This document shows, piece after piece, positions 60,673 through 64,000 of a DNA stretch of 64,000 bases (the stretch's first letter is position 1; each line of letters starts with the position of its first letter). The position numbers and the translations under genes are program-made. Under the pieces are notes generated by a model, which searched no databases, was not told the origin of the DNA, and was given only the letters and a program-made list of their open reading frames with translations. This DNA comes from Paenibacillus sp. V4I7 (GTDB lineage Bacteria > Bacillota > Bacilli > Paenibacillales > NBRC-103111). Location of the stretch: assembly GCF_030817275.1 (NCBI RefSeq), contig NZ_JAUSZD010000002.1, positions 7,724,501 through 7,788,500 of the forward strand, in the 5' to 3' direction.

Positions 60673-61569
60673 ATGCAAAGTTTATATAAAAAGCAATCCC
60701 TTTTATCCCGCTTTGGGACGTCAGCTAATTATGCGATTCTCGGCTTTCTTTCGTTAATTGCCTTATACCCGTTCTGGTATGAGGTTGTATCGTCCTTCAG
60801 CAGCAGCAGGGCTATTACAGCGGGTGAGGTGACACTGTGGCCGGTCGAATTCAATACGGAGGCCTATAAACGACTTTTCCAGGATGGGCAGCTCTTTGTA
60901 GCGATGGGCAATACGGTGCTGGTAACCATTGTCGGCACCGTACTCAATATGACACTTACCTTACTGGCCGCTTATCCGCTTTCCAGACGAAGACTGATGG
61001 GACGTAATGGGCTGCTCATATTCATCACCTTCACCATGTTGTTCGTTTCGGGCGTAATCCCGAATTTTATACTCGTTAAATCATTAGGACTTATGGATAC
61101 CTATTGGGCGCTTTGGCTTCCCTCATTAATCAGTACGTACAACATGTTTGTGATGAAAACGTTCATGGAAGGTTTACCGGAGGAGGTGGAGGAATCAGCG
61201 TCGATCGACGGCGCAGGGGATTGGCGAATTCTGATTCAAATCATTTTACCGCTATGCAAACCGATCATAGCTGCCATTTCACTCTTTTATGCCGTAGGCT
61301 GGTGGAACTCTTACTTCAATGTCTTACTGTACATTACCAAAACAACCAAGCATACTTTGACGCTCAAGCTCTATCAAATGATCCTGCAGGTGGATCAGAA
61401 TCTACTGGATCAAGGAGCCGGAAGCGAGGGTATTGCAGAGATAACGCTTACTCCCGAAGGGATTAAAGCGGCAGCGATTGTCATTGCAGTCACGCCAATT
61501 CTGGTCGTGTACCCGTTCTTGCAGAAGCATTTTGTCAAAGGCGTCTTGATTGGATCGGTCAAAGGCTGA
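60673..61569 (+). CDS. Sugar ABC transporter permease (YtcP-like), third system
   Basis: A 298-residue MalG-like permease with six helices. ALYPFWYEVVSSFSSSRAIT, LVKSLGLMDTYWALWLPSLI, the EAA loop EESASIDGAGDWRILIQIIL PLCKP and the end LVVYPFLQKHFVKGVLIGSV match the family. The weak ribosome site and 3-base gap after the previous gene suggest translational coupling. It ends 58 bases before the binding-protein start. Confidence 0.92.
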   Translation: MQSLYKKQSLLSRFGTSANYAILGFLSLIALYPFWYEVVSSFSSSRAITAGEVTLWPVEFNTEAYKRLFQDGQLFVAMGNTVLVTIVGTVLNMTLTLLAAYPLSRRRLMGRNGLLIFITFTMLFVSGVIPNFILVKSLGLMDTYWALWLPSLISTYNMFVMKTFMEGLPEEVEESASIDGAGDWRILIQIILPLCKPIIAAISLFYAVGWWNSYFNVLLYITKTTKHTLTLKLYQMILQVDQNLLDQGAGSEGIAEITLTPEGIKAAAIVIAVTPILVVYPFLQKHFVKGVLIGSVKG

Positions 61570-61627
61570 TATCTCGGGGCAAATAGTCCTTGATATATAC
61601 CACACAATATTTAGGGGGATGGAACCA

Positions 61628-63229
61628 TTGAAAATGACTAAACATGCGTGGAAACCAGTTCTTGCAGCAAGCTTGTCATTAGCAGTATTCGCTTGCAGTT
61701 CTAATACGACCACAGAGGGTGGCAGTTCAGCAAAGCCTCAAGGAAGTGCAGCTGCGACGGCAACAGCGGCCGGTCCGAAGAAAGAAATCAGCATTTCTGC
61801 CTTTGATCGTGGAACAGTAGCCGCAGAGGAAGGCAGCTACGAGAGCAACCGTTGGACAAAGTGGATGAATGAGAATTCACCGGCTAAGGTAACCTGGGTG
61901 CCGGTACCTCGTGCGCAGGCTCAACAAAAGCTAAGTACCCTCGTGGCTTCCGGAAGCGCGCCTGATCTCATCTGGGAGTACGACCGCAACTATATTGCGC
62001 AATTGGCCAACCAAGGTGCCATACAACCAGTAGACGGTTTTATCGAGAAATATAGTACGACTTTGAAAAAGTATCTGCAGGAGCATCCTGAGCTCAAATC
62101 AGCAACGACGATTAACGGCAAAATGTATGCTGTTACCAGCAGTCGAAGCATAGAAGGGCTTGCTAATCATGGAATGTGGATTCGTCAAGATTGGCTGGAT
62201 AAGCTGGGCTTGAAAGCGCCGACGACAACAGAAGAACTGATCGAGGTGGCCAAGAAATTTAAGGAAGCGGACCCGGACGGTAACGGTAAAGCAGATACAG
62301 TACCAATTGCGTTTAATGGCAACGGTGTACAAATCATTAGAGCTCTCTTTTTCGTGAATGAGAATCAATGGTATTTGGAGGAGGGCAAGCTCAAGTTTGG
62401 CAGAACGTTGGATCGTTATAAGGATTCTGTTGCCTATCAGAAATCGTTGTTCGATCAAGGCTTGTTGGATAAAGAATATATCACGGATAGCAACTTCCAG
62501 CGCGCGCGTCAAATGTTGACTACTGGCAAGGCAGGTATTTATTTTGCTGGTTGGGATATTCAGAACGAATTCATGGATCTCAAGAAGAACGTACCGGACG
62601 CCAAGATGGTTCCATTGGAACCAGTAGCTAGTAAATATGGAAAAAACGGCTTGTATCAGGAGCTTCCGGCGAATATTCTGGTAGCCTTTAACAGTAAAAT
62701 GAAAGAGGATAAAATCGAATCAGCCGTTAAATTCCTCGATTGGATGATGGAGAAAGGCGATATGTCGATGAAGTTCGGCGAGGAAAACGTCCATCACAAG
62801 CTAGTGGATGGTGTGATTCCGCAAAAAATCGACGCTGATAAATTCCGTAAGGAAGTTGGCTACGCTGCTGAGTATGCGATTGTAACTGATTTCAGCCTGA
62901 AAGCCGAGTGGTTCCCGACCATGGCTGCTCAGGATGCGCTCTCCCAGGAATATGCCAAATTGAAAACACAGTCGCTAGGTGTGGCACTCAAAAACAAATA
63001 TCGCAGAGACATAGCCTTTAGCCCGGATATTCCGGAAGTAAGCCAATTGATCGCCACGTTCCATCCGATTGCTACGCAAATCGAGGTAAAAGCCGTAACT
63101 GGAGGCGGTGGATCAACCCCAGAGGCTGCAATGGAAGAGGCACGTAAAGAGTGGAAGCGTCTTGGTGGAGATAATGTTGAGAAGCTTGCACAAGAGTGGT
63201 ATGAGAAGAATAAAGAGTTCTTGAAATAA
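61628..63229 (+). CDS. Extracellular solute-binding lipoprotein, third system
   Basis: A CUT1 binding protein of 533 residues from the TTG at 61628, which is 9 bases after AGGGGG; ATG codons at 61619 and 61634 are alternatives. The signal ends in LAVFAC, followed by the linker SSNTTTEGGSSAKPQGSA. ISISAFDRGTVAAEEGSYES, LWEYDRNYIAQLANQGAIQ-type and GNGKADTVPIAFNGNGVQII segments are present, including an EF-hand-like loop DPDGNGKADT as in the YtcQ-like paralogues. It probably binds an oligosaccharide for the two upstream permeases. A hairpin follows. Confidence 0.9.
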   Translation: MKMTKHAWKPVLAASLSLAVFACSSNTTTEGGSSAKPQGSAAATATAAGPKKEISISAFDRGTVAAEEGSYESNRWTKWMNENSPAKVTWVPVPRAQAQQKLSTLVASGSAPDLIWEYDRNYIAQLANQGAIQPVDGFIEKYSTTLKKYLQEHPELKSATTINGKMYAVTSSRSIEGLANHGMWIRQDWLDKLGLKAPTTTEELIEVAKKFKEADPDGNGKADTVPIAFNGNGVQIIRALFFVNENQWYLEEGKLKFGRTLDRYKDSVAYQKSLFDQGLLDKEYITDSNFQRARQMLTTGKAGIYFAGWDIQNEFMDLKKNVPDAKMVPLEPVASKYGKNGLYQELPANILVAFNSKMKEDKIESAVKFLDWMMEKGDMSMKFGEENVHHKLVDGVIPQKIDADKFRKEVGYAAEYAIVTDFSLKAEWFPTMAAQDALSQEYAKLKTQSLGVALKNKYRRDIAFSPDIPEVSQLIATFHPIATQIEVKAVTGGGGSTPEAAMEEARKEWKRLGGDNVEKLAQEWYEKNKEFLK

Positions 63230-63262
63230 TCAGTGCACGCCCAATATATATAACTGAATTTG

Positions 63263-63302
63263 CGGGAAGGCGGCTTGCTTGAAGCGTAGGCTGACCTTCC
63301 CG
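63263..63302 (+). terminator. Terminator-like hairpin after the binding-protein gene
   Basis: CGGGAAGG and CCTTCCCG arms with a 24-base loop, followed by TTGTTATT; a weak terminator or attenuator ahead of the last gene. Confidence 0.55.
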
Positions 63303-63340
63303 TTGTTATTCAACAAACCCAATGGGAGGGATTGTTCAGC

Positions 63341-64000
63341 ATGAGCGTAAATGAGACTATTCTTGATCACAAAGCACTTTTGATAAAAGCAATCAAAGCC
63401 AAAGAAAGTGAGTATGATTCTCAGGTTTGTATGCTTCGTCGTCCTTTTCATAGCCCGGGGTATCATACCACGCTTACGGCGAAGAATCACCCAACGACTC
63501 ATCCAACTTATCAATCGCTGCTCTATGCGGTTGGCTTGCTAAATACGGAAATGAAGGAATATGAACAAAGGGCCTATGATATCATTGGCCTCCTATTATC
63601 CTTGCAGGATCGCAATCCGCTAAGTGATACTTACGGGATATGGCCTTGGTTTTATGAAGAGCCGCTTACACAGATGGCTCCTCCTGATTGGAACTGGGCG
63701 GACTTTTGCGGCAAGGAGCTGCTTCTTGCTGTACTGCGTCACGGTCATAAGATGCCTGAAGTGCTGAAAGATCAAATCCGAGAATCGGTAAGCTTTGCAT
63801 GTGACGCGATTATCAAACGGAATGTAGGACCGCACTATACGAATATTGCGATTATGGGGGCATTTGTGACCTTGATTGCAGGTAGGGTGTATGATCGGAA
63901 GGATTATGCAGATTATGGGCTGGAACGATTGGAGAAGCTTCAGCACTATACAGCAAAACTAGGGACCTTTCAAGAATTTAATAGTCCTACCTATTCCGTC
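63341..64000 (+). CDS. Unrecognised protein, possible (alpha/alpha) barrel carbohydrate enzyme (cut by window end)
   Basis: The frame opens at ATG 63341, 10 bases after GGGAGGG, and stays open for 220 codons to the window end. The protein is soluble, with YGIWPWFYEEPLTQMAPPDW, NWADFCGKELLLAVLRHGHK, CDAIIKRNVGPHYTNIAIMG and LEKLQHYTAKLGTFQEFNSP. Repeated helical pairs and many W, Y and H residues recall toroidal (alpha/alpha) glycosidases or lyases, but no signature is certain. Its place just after an oligosaccharide transporter supports a role in breaking down the imported sugar. It lacks a signal peptide. Confidence 0.7.
   Translation, partial: MSVNETILDHKALLIKAIKAKESEYDSQVCMLRRPFHSPGYHTTLTAKNHPTTHPTYQSLLYAVGLLNTEMKEYEQRAYDIIGLLLSLQDRNPLSDTYGIWPWFYEEPLTQMAPPDWNWADFCGKELLLAVLRHGHKMPEVLKDQIRESVSFACDAIIKRNVGPHYTNIAIMGAFVTLIAGRVYDRKDYADYGLERLEKLQHYTAKLGTFQEFNSPTYSV

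Overview
The window looks like chromosomal DNA of a spore-forming Bacillota bacterium, most probably Paenibacillus or a close relative. This is inferred from Gram-positive Shine-Dalgarno sites (GGAGG-type, with several GTG and TTG starts), a gerA-type spore germination receptor locus, an RNase J gene, YesM/YesN-type and YtdP-type regulators, and many sugar ABC permease and lipoprotein genes without a local ATPase. I see no rRNA, tRNA, CRISPR array, prophage or insertion sequence.

Layout. 1-6300: a truncated hydrolase gene, a NarL-type two-component system, a decayed AraC gene, a TIM-barrel isomerase, a CE7 acetyl esterase and a Tet(K/L)-like exporter. 6300-13000: a second MFS exporter, RNase J, a TetR-DoxX pair, a quinone-oxidoreductase-like MDR protein and a Ppx/GppA-like protein with altered active-site residues. 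13150-18800: a signalling block with an OmpR-type regulator, divergent from a receiver-EAL protein (c-di-GMP hydrolysis) coupled to a large hybrid histidine kinase. 18800-25900: small membrane proteins, PhzF, an HxlR regulator divergent from a secreted stalk-SnoaL-SnoaL protein and a QorB-like reductase, an alpha/beta hydrolase divergent from a WYL regulator across a very long perfect palindrome, and a DUF5658-like protein. 26000-32100: modB and modA (no modC) divergent from a YvgK-like regulator, an ABC-F ATPase, a spermidine-synthase-like protein and small proteins.

32300-52600 is mainly carbohydrate acquisition. An AraC regulator is divergent from a Gfo/Idh/MocA dehydrogenase and an IolE-like isomerase. 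A YesM/YesN pair precedes a permease-permease-binding protein operon with a cre-like site. A YtdP-like membrane AraC regulator is divergent from two tandem paralogous binding proteins, two permeases and a GH105 unsaturated glucuronyl/rhamnogalacturonyl hydrolase; this order resembles the B. subtilis ytdP-ytcQ-yteP-ytcP-yteR locus. The same 27-base element, containing two ATAATCAT repeats 19 bases apart, lies upstream of both binding-protein genes and is the best candidate operator in the window.

52600-57300 holds a germination receptor locus with the B-subunit gene divergent from the A and C subunits, plus two small two-helix membrane proteins. 57400-59210 has a PP2A-like phosphatase and an AraC-GyrI regulator. 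59690-64000 is a third permease-permease-binding protein operon, followed by an unrecognised protein cut by the window end.

The transporters presumably share an MsmX-type ATPase encoded elsewhere. Binding-protein genes are repeatedly followed by terminator-like hairpins, which would favour excess binding protein over permeases. No wholly new defence or mobile system is evident. The most interesting items are the repeated operator, the rearranged ger locus, the altered Ppx/GppA protein, the frameshifted membrane-protein gene at 20175-20551 and the 18-bp palindrome at 24549-24589.
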